From Yponomeuta sedellus (Eukaryota; Arthropoda; Insecta; Lepidoptera; Yponomeutidae): DNA of 64,000 nucleotides. A program made the translations under genes and the position numbers. Numbering within the stretch: the first letter of the stretch is position 1; each line of letters begins with the position of its first letter. Of this stretch, positions 22,040 through 35,825 are shown one piece after another. The stretch is from positions 6,047,816-6,111,815 of the forward strand of contig OW203729.1 in NCBI GenBank assembly GCA_934045075.1. Direction: 5' to 3'. The notes beneath the pieces were generated by a model that had not been told where the DNA came from, made no database searches, and saw nothing but the letters and a program-made list of their open reading frames with translations.

Positions 22040-23150
22040 AATCAGGCGTGTGTTTATGTAATGCCTAATGATTCCAACGCTTTGAGGCAGTTTGTGCCAC
22101 CTAATTTAATTTCAAATGCTATGAAACCAACCCACTGTTTCGCGTACACCTCAGACTAGATGTTGACAATTCAGTTGACAACTTTTATAGTCTCTCGTCA
22201 GCATCATCAACTGCACTCCGTCCGTCCTATTCAAAGGACCATTATTAAAGTTGGGCATAATGGTGACATTCATTAGAAATTGTAATTCTCACTAAACACC
22301 CCTCGCGTTTGCATATTCGAAACGTGATAACGAGTGCATGTTGGTAGGAACGAGCAATTAGAGGCAATTTCATGTGTTACGTAACTAGGCGCTTTCATAT
22401 TCTGACTCCGGCAAATGGCGCAGTTTTTAATGTCGTTTAGGGCCGGGGCACACCGAGCGTTTTGGGTCTTCTCAAGAACCCTTAGTAGTTGGCGCGGTCG
22501 GTTTTACCTCGGTGTGGTCGAGCCTAAGAAGTCGGGTTAGTTATGGCGGCGCTTAATTAAATTTCTCATTTTTTGGCTTCTGTTTTTAGAGACAGCCCTT
22601 TAATTATGCTCGGAGCACGTCCTGTTTTAATGTAGAAGCATCTCAAGATGAAAAGTAATTCGAACTGGTACACAGGATTTCCCGTAAGTAGGACGAAAAT
22701 CTTAAGGTGGGAAGGATACGTGGGATCACAGCAAAAAAAACCTTATAAGTGTTACCAATGTCGACATATTTTTATTATTTTACTTAATGTGGGCGTTCAG
22801 CGACTGAAAAGCTTATAATGGCTACTGCTGCACATTATTGCGTAAATAGAAAACTTTTTAATAGTGATTGGTTAATAGTAGACCTGGTTTCATTACTAAG
22901 CAATCCCACGGCGCACATTTAATGGTATATTGTAAATTATTGGTTAACAATAATTTACATGAACTACTTTTTGAGGGGCCTGGCAAGGCCTTTTAAGTTT
23001 TTTTTTTGACATCGGTTCGAATCACTTTATTTTAGTATAACACTGTTAGTTAAAGAGACTGGACAATTATTGCTTTCCCTATTCCGACCGTCGAAAAGAA
23101 TGAGGCAAATAGTTAATCAATAATAATTAATTAATCGCGATTCGCTCGTA
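22040..23150. other. No gene recognised
   Basis: Holds a perfect hairpin at 22931-22959 (TGTAAATTATTG, GTTAA, CAATAATTTACA) and a GC-richer block (22440-22550) with a loose inverted match between GGCACACCGAGCG and TCGGTGTGGTCGAG. Nothing else is supported. Confidence 0.4.
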
Positions 23151-23151
23151 G

Positions 23152-23425
23152 CCTCGGCTGCCTGAGTGATCTTAAACAATCACGAATGTTAAGTAACACA
23201 GGGCGCGTTCAATGCATGGATGGCTGACCGCCTATGACTATCGTGCTTCGCAAGGCACGTTAAGCAGTTGGTACCGGCTGCCGTCGAGAGATGGCAGTCG
23301 TTAAGCTAAGTCAGAGGCATTGAAAGCTTATGATAGTAAGGCCAGTCACTATATAGTCTTGCAAGCCTCCACCAATCCTTTCTCAGGGAAGAGACCCGTG
23401 CCCCTCGGTGGGGACATAATGGGTT
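23152..23425 (+). repeat. 5S-rRNA-headed SINE, longest copy
   Basis: The head, about 23168-23255, resembles the 3' half of insect 5S rRNA. TTAAGTAACACAGGGCGCG matches the box A region of the internal control region and GGATGGCTGACCGCCTATGA matches box C. It is followed by GCTTCGCAAGGCACGTTAAG, GCAGTCGTTAAGC, the ACCAATCC block and a 3' end GTGGGGACATAATGGGTTAG. The GTGGTGGAGTATGG block seen in other copies is deleted. Confidence 0.75.
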
Positions 23426-23683
23426 AGATGTAAAACTGATTAGCGATCCACTCCCTTTCCTATACTAACAGCGCTATAGTGGGTAATATGTTCACCTAGC
23501 TAACATCGAAGGAGAAATATGTAAAAGGAACCCGCGGCGTAGTTAGCTCATCTTACAGTGTGTTTTGCTTTAAGTTGACGTCGAGGAGATGGGGTGTACA
23601 GGTGCAAGCCTCGCCCGTCCAAATATACTCACTCACATTACAACTTCGCCATGACCGTCCGTCTGTCTATCCGCGGCATAGCG

Positions 23684-23905
23684 ATTATTAGTATTTCTTA
23701 ATGATTCGCGATACTCATACATAGTTATATATTAAACGGGTCCAATCGCGATTATTTATTAGGTAAAACGTAATTACCTTATTTCCCGACGTTTCGGCAG
23801 CGTCTACCCGAGACCACGGCAACTGTAACGCTGCCGAAACGTCGGGAAATAAGGTAATTACGTTTTACCTAATAAATAATCGCGATTTGACCCGTTTAGA
23901 ATGGA
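23684..23905. repeat. Fold-back element, near-perfect palindrome arms
   Basis: Starts around GTATTTCTTAATGATTCGCG. Long arms (AATCGCGATTATTTATTAGG through CCCGACGTTTCGGCAGCG) are repeated in inverse at 23828-23903, separated by about 30 bp (TCTACCCGAGACCACGGCAA). Arms are nearly identical over about 70 bp. Shortened relatives: 29598-29742 and 31470-31570. Confidence 0.85.
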
Positions 23906-25059
23906 ATAGCATAGAAAAGGTTTACAACACAACAGCAAAAGTACAGTAAAAGCATGGTGCTCACAGTAAAACTACGTTTTGTGAGTTAAAATTAAACATG
24001 TTCATAAAACATTGTTACAAACTTATAACTAGAAATGAAACGAAATTTAGTTTAAAGTGGGTATGACGATGAGTGTCATGGCTTTAAAAAAGGAGTCTGG
24101 ACTCAGCATGTGTTACGGCTAAGACCCGTAACGCTTGTCTTCCGCCAGACCCTAAGTGAGATCACGAGCATCATTAATTATGGCAAACTTATTCATTCAG
24201 AAACATTAACGAACGATGATAAATCCTTTATTTTTTTTTTATTGATTTATTCACCATTAAATCTTATTTTGTAATATATAACTACAGCGATTATATTAGT
24301 ACTAGAAGGCTGAAATTTCGCATAGATACTCGTATATACACATCAATGACGCCTACAAAACGGCAGATTAAAGTATTTTTTTTTTTTACTGTAGAACAAT
24401 ATCCCTTTGTGTGTGGTATCGTTTTATTGGACGTTTAAAATATTGGGTGTCGGAAATCGAAGTATAGATTCCGTTTTCAGAATTTTGAGCAATTTAAACC
24501 CCAAACTTTTGTTCTGGTGGAGTATCCCCCCTCCTCTGGCTAGACAGCTGTTTATGGAAACGTGAAAAAAATCATGGCAGTAGTACATTATAATGAAGTT
24601 AAAAGGAAAATTGTCACAGACTTAGCTGTGACGATTTTCGGTACGGTTTACCAATTATAATAATTAATAATGATAAATAGTGGACCAACTTATAAAAGGG
24701 GAACTTCGTACAAATTCGTCCAAATCGTCAAATTCGAATATTAAAAATTAATAAAAAAATGTGTAAAATTTAATAATCTGCTGACGATTCTTATTCAGCA
24801 TTACTTGTAATGTTTGTAAACACCCGGTGACTAGGCCCCTTGTGTAAGCTTTGTTTGATGGTAGAGAATATAGGAATGATAATACGTGTGTCATGTTTAC
24901 GGTAACGGGTCTTATATCTTAATGTTAGACCGTTGGGTTTTGTATGTTTAATTCTCTGAGGATTTCGCTCATGTTCTGAACCCGAAATTTGTTTAAGAGA
25001 CGTCTTGACTCTGCAGCGTTATAGTTATACATTCATTACTCATATTATTAATATCGTCG
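23906..25059. other. No gene recognised
   Basis: AT-rich. The 24845-24925 piece is the partner of the dispersed repeat at 12770-12850. A short (CGT)n run sits at about 25052-25068. Confidence 0.4.
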
Positions 25060-25160
25060 TCGTCGTCGTCAGGCTATACTAGTCCACTGCTGGACATAGC
25101 CCTCCCCTAATGAGCTCCATAGCGCCCTGACTTAGCTTGCCGCATCCAGCATCTGCCTGT
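25060..25160 (-). pseudogene. LINE 3' end, minus strand
   Basis: Complement of the GGCAGATGCTGGATGCGGCA and AGGGGAGGGCTATGTCCAGC segment seen at 20080-20160. It lies about 390 bp upstream of the first visible rolled exon. Confidence 0.7.
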
Positions 25161-25512
25161 AATTATGAATGTAAAAGTTATTATATAAACGATGTTTGGT
25201 TCTACAAAAATTATTAACAGTATTTTCTGGGGTCAAAAAGTATCTCATAGGATCTCATTTATAAGATATCACGGATTTCAATTTTTTTTATTATTTCGAT
25301 AGTAATTGATACCGCACTACTATCTCGCTGACTAATACTAATGCGAACCGTTATTTCTTCATATTGGTAAGAGAAGTTGCAACTCCAGAAAATATCGCAA
25401 TTATTTTTGTTACAGGTCAGAGACCTAGGTTCGGCCTTAATTCCTTTCCTTCCCTTCCTCCCTCCCCCTCTCATTTCCTTACTTACTTCCTATTTAAAGT
25501 TTATTTCGTTGA

Positions 25513-28575
<3,063 letters not shown>

Positions 28576-28576
28576 T

Positions 28577-29070
28577 GGCTTTGTTTTCTAAGTTATGTAT
28601 ATTTGTGAAGTTATGTTAGCAATACCAGTCGTTAACGGTGAAGGAAAACATCGGGCGGAAACCTGAGTGTCTGCGGTGTTCAAATACCTCAACGCTTGTT
28701 TCAAATTCGCCTCAACCACCGCGAATTTGAAACCTCAACGCTTGTTTCAAATTCGCCTCAACCACCGCGAATTTGAAACCTCAACGCTTGTTTCAAATTC
28801 GCCTCAACCACCGCGAATTTGAAACCTCAACGCTTGTTTCAAATTCGCCTCAACCACCGCGAATTTGAAACCTCAACGCTTGTTTCAAATTCGCCTCAAC
28901 CACCGCGAATTTGAAACCTCAACGCTTGTTTCAAATTCGCCTCAACCACCGCGAATTTGAAACCTCAACGCTTGTTTCAAATTCGCGGTGGACACATGTG
29001 GTAATTAAGACCACACTCTCTCTGAGAGGACCTGTGCCCGGCCGTGGGACGCATATAGGTTACATAAAAA
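28577..29070 (+). repeat. tRNA-headed SINE body interrupted by a minisatellite
   Basis: The SINE body (TTAACGGTGAAGGAAAACATC, GAAACCTGAGTGTCTG, TTCAAATACCTCAACGCTTG) is present, then the 46-bp array, then the SINE continues with GCGGTGGACACATGTGGTAA and TTAAGACC up to GGGACGCATATAGGTTA. The array therefore expanded inside a SINE copy. Confidence 0.8.
28687..28986. repeat. 46-bp minisatellite, 6 full units plus a partial, each a hairpin
   Basis: Units start at 28687, 28733, 28779, 28825, 28871, 28917 and 28963 (partial). Each holds CCTCAACGCTTG, then TTTCAAATTCGC, a 10-base spacer CTCAACCACC and GCGAATTTGAAA; the two 12-base blocks are exact complements. The copies read as identical. Confidence 0.97.
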
Positions 29071-29547
29071 ATGGCTCTATGCTTGGCTCTGTAAAGTTGT
29101 TCAGTTTGAGAAATTTAGAAACGGTGAATGCTTCTTCTGTCACAGGTGAATGGTCAGGTATATCACCACCACGATTTTTTGCGAATTTGAAACATTAACT
29201 CGTATTGTATTTAAAACATCGAGATCTAAAACAAGCGTAGCGCTTACTTACGCCTCGTGTCATAAGATCTTTGAAAGTTACGCGGCCATTGCTTGTTATT
29301 ATTGCGTGATATCTTACCTAAAAAATTGATTTGATTTTTCAAAAAAAAAATTGTTTGTTACACTTTATTGTACAAATAAAAACATTCACTAAAACTATGC
29401 AAAATTTAATGCTATGATTCTATGGAATAGAAGAAAAAGAAGAAGAAATACATTTATTTATCGCCACATAGACATACAAGTCGACATACAAAATGTATAT
29501 TCAACATTCTATCGATATCGGCGATCGTCGGTATTTTGACAACCTAT

Positions 29548-29844
29548 GGACCGGTTTCTAAACTGAGAATTTTCGCTAAGTGAATACTTAAGCAACGTAG
29601 TTATATATTTAACGGGTCAAATCGCGATTATTTATTAGGCAAAACGTAATTACCTTATTTCCCGATTTTACCCAATAAATAAACGCGATTGACCCGTTTA
29701 ATATATAACTATGTATGAGTATCGCGAATCATTAAGAAATACTACTTAAGCAACGTTCTGTCACGCTCTTTTCTGAGAAATTCTAAGAGACAGCGCTGCA
29801 GTTAACAATTTACTTGGCGAAATTCTCCGTTCAGAAACTGGCCC
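29548..29844. mobile_element. GGCCGGTTTCTGAA MITE, interrupted by another element
   Basis: Left end ACCGGTTTCTAAACTGAGAA and right end TTCAGAAACTGGCCC are inverted repeats. The interior has CTTAAGCAACG, TTCTGTCACGCTCTTTTC and GCGCTGCAGTTAA. Related copies at 36179-36304 (right end truncated) and 57269-57400 are uninterrupted at the insertion point. It contains a 145-bp insertion (29598-29742). The end sequences are like Harbinger MITEs. Confidence 0.8.
29598..29742. mobile_element. Fold-back element inserted in the MITE, 13-bp duplication
   Basis: TACTTAAGCAACG occurs at 29585-29597 and 29743-29755, flanking a short relative of the 23684-23905 palindrome: TAGTTATATATTTAACGGGT on the left, GACCCGTTTAATATATAAC and GTATCGCGAATCATTAAGAA on the right. 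In the uninterrupted MITE relatives one copy of the 13-mer region is present, supporting a target-site duplication. Confidence 0.85.
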
Positions 29845-30093
29845 TGAATGTTTCATTTACCTGACCATAACGATAATAATGATAGCCCCCGAGTACCGTG
29901 TTGTAGACAGACAAAATATAAATAAAGTACGCCACAACAAAAAACACAGAATAGAGTTAAGTAGTTAATAAAACAACAGTATAATGGCCCTAAAAAGCTA
30001 CTTTGGATCCCCGATGTGAGATAAAAGATAACTAATAGGCTTTCTTTTGTTACGACGTTGTTTTATATTAATGTGTGTGTTTTTTTGTTTCAG

Positions 30094-30204
30094 ATAATCG
30101 ACATTCGGGACATTTTAAGAGCCGAGACGATCGATCAAATGAGAGACGTGTACATAGTGCAGTGTTTAATGGAGACGGACCTTTATAAGTTGTTAAAAAC
30201 ACAG
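30094..30204 (+). CDS. rl: ERK/rolled exon 3: hinge and alpha-D region
   Basis: There are 37 codons, phase 0 at both ends, beginning [16 protein letters not shown] and ending [10 protein letters not shown]. This segment forms strands beta-4 and beta-5, the hinge ([10 protein letters not shown]) that contacts adenine, and the start of helix D in ERK kinases. The acceptor is a T-rich tract ending TTTCAG at 30093; the donor GTGATG starts at 30205. The following intron is only 503 bp, the shortest in the gene. It carries one recognisable repeat fragment related to LINE 3' ends (about 30305-30450). No frame damage is seen. Confidence 0.96.
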
Positions 30205-30304
30205 GTGATGCATACATTATTTAAACATTTTGAAATACCATACATTGTATTACGCATTAGACTACACAAACTTATGCCTAAAACCCGGAGGGAAAGCCAA
30301 GGGT

Positions 30305-30450
30305 AGGGTTTGCGACTTGCCACGATCCGGACAAACTTCTTTGGCATGCTGGTTCCGGGTACTTTTTATCTCGCCCTTCGCTAATAAATCCCCTATTGTG
30401 TCGTAGTATGTCTGCCTAGATCGTCTCTTACCGCCCCTTCCAACTAACTA
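30305..30450 (-). repeat. Decayed LINE 3' fragment in intron 3
   Basis: Minus-strand reading gives VGRGGKRRSRQTYYDTIGDL-like residues with frame breaks, as in lepidopteran LINE C termini. The GGGTTTGCGACTTGCCACG block is also close to 22000-22030. Confidence 0.4.
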
Positions 30451-30644
30451 CAAATAAGAAGAATAATACAAAAACAAGCAAACAAACTACTTGGCGTGAA
30501 TAATGTGAGTGGGCGGCCGGCGCCAATCACAATGTTATCCATCAGATTTTTTTCAACATTCATACTTGTACTTAAAAATGTCATTGATTTAAGGATCAAA
30601 CTCATGATTGGCCACAACTGCTCCACATCGAAACTTCAAGATAA

Positions 30645-30890
<246 letters not shown>

Positions 30891-30999
30891 TGAAAGCGCA
30901 ATTCGCGTGAATAAACGGTAATGTTTCTACGGGTGAATTAAAATCTTCGTATCCTTCCGAATAAGTAGGGCTGTACTGGTAAATACGTAAGATTATTAT

Positions 31000-31200
31000 G
31001 GTTCCGTACCTCAAAAGGACAAAAGGAAACCATTATAGGATCACTTTGTTGAAGGTCATTTGTGGTCATTTGAACTTTTAAGCTTCTAGGTCCAGGACAT
31101 ATAAATGTTAAATATTTGGGAACAAGTTTTTAAATTTTTGCCTACAGCAAATTAACAACGTTCCGACATTGATTGTGCCTTAAAATGTCACGTTTCTTAT
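31000..31200. repeat. Diverged GGTTCCGTACCTC interspersed repeat
   Basis: Contains GGTTCCGTACCTCAAAAGGA, CATTATAGGATCACTTTGTT and GGGAAGTACCCAATAA, matching the family seen at 4745-5450 and 35826-36160. Confidence 0.5.
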
Positions 31201-31469
31201 CAACGGGAAGTACCCAATAAATTTTTGAGAGTAATTTTATAATTTTATTTTATTAATTGATTACCTGTCGGAGCTATGAACAAGACCTTAAACCACAATT
31301 TAAGGACAACAATCTGAAAATTATTAATCTGACGGTCACCATCACCATATTTAGCCCGTCAATATTCAATGTTGGACGAGAGCAAAAATATTAATCTAAA
31401 CTTAAAAAAAAAACATACTTAACTTTACTTTGCTTTCAGGGAAACATTTATTTCTTTCGTAATTCGACT

Positions 31470-31570
31470 GTTTTATTCGCGATGCTCACACATAGTTATG
31501 TATTAAAGCGATTATTTATTATCTAATACGTTTTACCTTATAAATAATCGCGAAAAAACCTGTTTAATAT
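31470..31570. repeat. Fold-back element relative
   Basis: TCGCGATGCTCACACATAGT, GCGATTATTTATTATCTAA, then TTATAAATAATCGCGA and CCTGTTTAATATA: a short inverted copy related to 23684-23905. Confidence 0.6.
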
Positions 31571-31599
31571 ATTTTTTTTAATGATTGTTCGGGACCATA

Positions 31600-32520
31600 A
31601 GAGTGTGTCCCTTTTCGCATTTATTGTACTTTATTGTACACGAAAAACACAGTTCAGAAAATAACACTTAGGATAAGTAATATATACTTTGTCTAAAAGT
31701 GTAGAAATTAAAGAGTAAGGTTTTGCGCAGACTTTTTGTTTGTGTTAGTTAATTTCTTGCACTTGCAAGCATTATAAAAATAAAAACTTCAGTCATTGCA
31801 TTAAAATTATGCATTGTACTTAATCAAAGGTAGTAAATGGTCGTGATTTTCGTTAATACCAATAATAAAGTTTCACTTCCGGTTTCTTGAATTTTTTGAC
31901 AAACTATACGCGTCGTATTGATAACCTTCTCCTTTTTTGAAGTCGGTTAAAACACATGTACAAGGCGAGCTTATCGCATTTGTCAGGTTGTTTATTACTA
32001 CTTGCGAAATAAATAGACGATGTCGAAGTAGTCCTCACAGATACGGTGCAAAATAAATGAAATAGAAGAGACATACGTATATTTCATATTGTCACTACGA
32101 TTTATGTTTTTTCGCTAATGTCAGTTTCTGTACTGTTAACAGTTCTACACTCTTATGTGCCAGCTAACCGAGCTCCAAAGAAATCATATTTTCCATGAAA
32201 ATTCGGCATGCTTCCTTCGAGAGTTACTCCTAAAATCTGACGCAGTGGGCTAGGCTTTGTATTGCCCAACCCAATCGAATGCCATTAATGGTGTCTAGCT
32301 ACCGAATACAAGACGATAATGCCTAGATTAGAGGACGATGGGCCAAGCCTGCTTAGACTAAAGCTTTTACTTAGTTCTGACACTCATTAATATGTATGTG
32401 TTTTCAACGTTAAGTTCGATGGCTTTGAGAAATTTAAATGGTGAATTCCATAGTAAGTATTTGAAAGCTTGGGAAGCAGACGTTGTCTATTCCAAAATCC
32501 TTCACGCAGGTACTGATGAG
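31600..32520. other. rolled intron 4, no feature recognised
   Basis: AT-rich. Nothing coding or repeat-like was recognised. Confidence 0.4.
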
Positions 32521-32522
32521 CA

Positions 32523-33744
32523 TTATATATATATATAAAGCTACAATCCGATATACTCACTGACTGATCTAACATCCATACGTTTTCTCGGAAACGGTAA
32601 GATTTTGACGAAAATGATGTATGAGAAAGTTGTAGGAAATGTATGAATTACAGCCATCCTATGAAGCCGATTTTTGAATTTCGAACGCGTTCCACTACGC
32701 GAAGGTGCTAACTCTGTAGTTTACCGGCCGATTTGGATGAAATTTTGATACAATGGTGATATAGTGATCCGATTGAAAAAAAAAATTTTGGTTGTTCGAA
32801 ATTCAAAATGGTGGCGCAGATATAGCCGACCGAAAAATCGACCTTTGCGCAAAAAAGTCGGCAGCCAACTGGGCATATGCTGGAGATATGCCGTAAACGG
32901 CATCGCGTTGCCAAAGGACCCAGGTATATGAGAAAAATCCGACATCTTGGAATTTCAAGATGGCGGCCGAGATATTGATGATTGAAAATTACAAATTTTT
33001 GTATGGAGATTTAGTACTAAAATTGACTTTTCAACAGAGAAATGGGACAAACTTGCGAGGCCGGAGGCCGAGCTCCGCGAAGCGGGCACAAAAAGATCTG
33101 CCGCGGCGAGGCCGAAGGCCGAGCTCCGTTTAGGCCGAGGCCGAAGGCCGAGACGATTCAGGTTACAGCGCACAAGTACCAGCGCAAAAGCAAAAAGGGA
33201 CAAACTTGCGAGGCCGGAGGCCGAGCTCCGCGGAGCGGGCACGGGGAACTCCGCCGCGGCGAGGCCGAAGGCCGAGCTCCGTTTAGGCCGAGGCCGAAGG
33301 CCGAGACCATTCAGGTTACGGCGCACAAGTACCAGCGCAAAAGCAAAATGGGACAAACTTGCGAGGCCGAAGGCCGAGCTCCGCGAAGCGGGCACGAGGA
33401 ACCTCGCCGCGGCGAGGCCGAAGGCCGAGCTCCGTCCAGGCCGAGGCCGAAGGCCGAGACCGTTCAATTTACGGTGCACAAGTACCAGCGCAAGAGCAAA
33501 GAGGGACAAACTTGCGAGGCCGGAGGCCGAGCTCCGCGGAGCGGGCACGAGGAACCCCGCCGCGGCGAGGCCGAAGGCCGAGCTCCGTCCAGGCCGAGGC
33601 CGCAGGCCGAGACCATACATGTTCCCATGCAACAATTCACTACAATAAGTGTCTAGCGAGGCCCTAGGCCGAGCGCCGCGGAGAGCGGAGCTCGGAGCGG
33701 CTGGGGGTTGGCGCGCGTAAGCGCGCAGGGGGCTCGCCCCCTAG
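32523..33744 (+). mobile_element. Long non-autonomous Helitron with internal tandem repeats
   Basis: The 3' end has a GC hairpin (GCGCGCGTAAGCGCGC) followed by AGGGGGCTCGCCCCCTAG and then T, the expected Helitron end. The 5' boundary near 32523 is approximate: an AT-rich start, ATACTCACTGACTGATC and CCGATTTGGATGAAATTTTG follow, as in lepidopteran Helitrons of this type, but a clean TC is not seen. No Rep/helicase is encoded. Confidence 0.75.
33044..33655 (+). repeat. 153-bp tandem repeat, four units, inside Helitron
   Basis: Units start with GGGACAAACTTGCGAGGCCG at 33044, 33197, 33350 and 33503, an exact 153-bp step (51 codons). Each holds multiple GCCGAAGGCCGAG palindromic blocks, a GAAGCGGGCAC box and CACAAGTACCAGCGCAA. 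Because the period is divisible by three, long frames (repeating GQTCEAGGRAPRSGH and others) stay open on both strands. This explains them better than a gene does. Confidence 0.92.
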
Positions 33745-34818
33745 TTTTATAATATAACTAAATGTAAACTAATAATCAAGAAGTCATCCTTATTTACAAA
33801 ATAATGCAAATGTGTACACCCATAGGTTTCGTCGCAGTCAAAATTATTACAATAAAATACAATAATGTCATAACAATATTGAACCAATATTTGTATTATA
33901 ATTTGTAAAAACCAGGCATTTTAACCTTACCCCATATAGTTTATTGGATTACTAAAAAACATACATAAAAAATACAAAATAACACTGTTTAACAGTTTAA
34001 ATTTTGGGCACTATTATCGTCGTGAATATTAGGCAATTGGGTTTATTTATTGTTTCCCACAGTTACAAAGTATAGAACACAGCATATTAAATTAAAAAAA
34101 AAATTGAGTTCCGCGTCATCGTATCCTTGGCGGGCTGCAACTGAAAATCAGCAAATACAAACATTATTTGAAACGAATGCACGTAAAAAATGAGGAAATA
34201 GTGATTATATACTCTTTGGAGGAAACCGCGAAAAGTTTGTAGGAATCTTTTAATCTGTCTTTTTGTTTTTCAATGACATTGTCCCATGTTTTAAAAGTAG
34301 ACAGTAAAATAAACCGCTATCAAAAAGTTAAATACTTAAAAAAGGTTGATTGGCCGGTCGGCAGCAGTATTATATCACGTAGTAGATTGTGGGTAGGTCA
34401 TTTGTCCAATTGATTCTTAATTGTTGTTTTACTATACTGTTTCACTTTTTGTGCATATTTTAAGGCTCTTGTACATTTCTTACTACTTAGTACCAGCAAA
34501 TACAGTGTCTATCTCTCTACAGCTAACACATTAAAACAGCGTGCTTCTGGCCTGACCACGGGGTTCACTAGTGCGTAATTCACTAGTCTGTAATTTAATT
34601 ATAGAATAAATAAAAAAATTACTGTACAAAAATTTATAAAAAGTTTTTATAATTTTTTTTTTATTACAATAATTAAAATGTTACATTTTGCAAGCGAGAC
34701 AGTATACACCACGTAATAGTACCGTTTGGCAGAAACAACTTTTATTTATATTTGAATAAACATCTTCTATCAATTAATTAGCAGTATTAACATGATTGAG
34801 ATAATATTCTTTTCTTAA
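33745..34818. other. rolled intron 4, no feature recognised
   Basis: AT-rich DNA, nothing recognised. Confidence 0.4.
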
Positions 34819-34977
34819 TGCACTAACCCGTGCTAAGGACAATTTTAAAAACCTATTTAGAGGCTAAAAATTCCACCCATGCCGGGTCTCAAACCCGCGA
34901 CCACTGGCACGGTTAGCCAGAGGTCGCGGTTTCGAGTTCCGGCATGGGTGGAATTTTTAGCCTCTAAATAGGTTTTT
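34819..34977. repeat. tRNA-like cassette copy B, head-to-head palindrome
   Basis: After the shared left flank CTAACCCGTGCTAAGGAC, an arm (from 34847) AAAACCTATTTAGAGGC through CCACCCATGCCGG and part of the tRNA T-arm in minus orientation meets, about 15 bases later, the same 3' half in plus orientation (GAGGTCGCGG to CATGGGTGGAATTTTTAGCC). The arms are nearly identical over about 55 bp. The 5' half of the tRNA-like unit is absent. Confidence 0.85.
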
Positions 34978-35225
34978 ATGATTGAGATACTTTAATTCCT
35001 AAGATTCTTTTGCAAAAACTATGTGTAAAACAAGTTTTTTTAATGGTGCCGCTAGTGCACCCCATGGACCAATAACCTCGGGCTCATCCAAAACCCCGCC
35101 GACATGCGGATCAATATCAGCGAATTGAATCGTGTGATCTCGCTCTAGGATTTACAGCGGGAATATTTATGTATGGGAATATCATCGTAAGCAATATTTT
35201 AAAGAAACTTTATTAAATTTATTAT

Positions 35226-35382
35226 TGTACGTAATACAGAGAATAGTGTAGAGGTTCGAAATTTCACTGATGCCGGTGAGTCGCTCATTAGCTCAGTTGG
35301 AAAGAGCGCTGGCACGGATAGCCAGAGGTCGCGGGTTCGAATCCCGGCATGGCTGGAATTTTTAGCCTCTAAATAGGTTTTT
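35226..35382 (+). repeat. tRNA-like cassette copy C
   Basis: Leader GTACGTAATACAGAGAATAG, GAGGTTCGAAATTTCACTGA, then the tRNA-like unit at about 35282-35356 (TTAGCTCAGTTGG A box, GGTTCGAATCC B box) and the right inverted repeat GCCTCTAAATAGGTTTTT. The left inverted repeat is missing. One base differs in the acceptor (GGCATGGCTGG). Confidence 0.88.
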
Positions 35383-35825
35383 CAAACTATATTAAAATTG
35401 AAAAATGTTTTAATTAGGATAAAAAAATAAAAATATTTGGTAGAAAAAATGAAAATATAAAAAAAAATACTTAAAATAAATTAAACGAATTTGCGCTAAG
35501 GATGTGAAAAATTTATTTTTTATGATCGATTTATTTGCTCTTATAGGAATCAATTTATTTTGCTCTTATAAGAAAAGGTTTTTTCTGGGAAAAATTATCG
35601 ATTGTTAACAAAAAAAAAATTTTTTTTCTTCTATGAAAATTAAGCAGCTTAGCTTATAAATTTCGTTTGTGTGCGAACACCCTATTTATTTTATTTATCT
35701 GCTACTTATTTGAGATTAGCACAATCTTACTCTCTCAAAGAAATGTATGTCGTGGGATACTCGTTAACAAGTAAAATAATAATTGAGTTGACTAGGGCCG
35801 ACCACAGGACATTTAAACCGCAACT

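Noticed and set aside
28687..28986. CRISPR array
   Set aside because: Eukaryotic context, identical units without variable spacers; it is a SINE-derived minisatellite.
32955..33667. Long open frames on both strands with repeating residues
   Set aside because: Generated by the 153-bp tandem repeat in a Helitron; no similarity to a protein family and no splice or promoter context.
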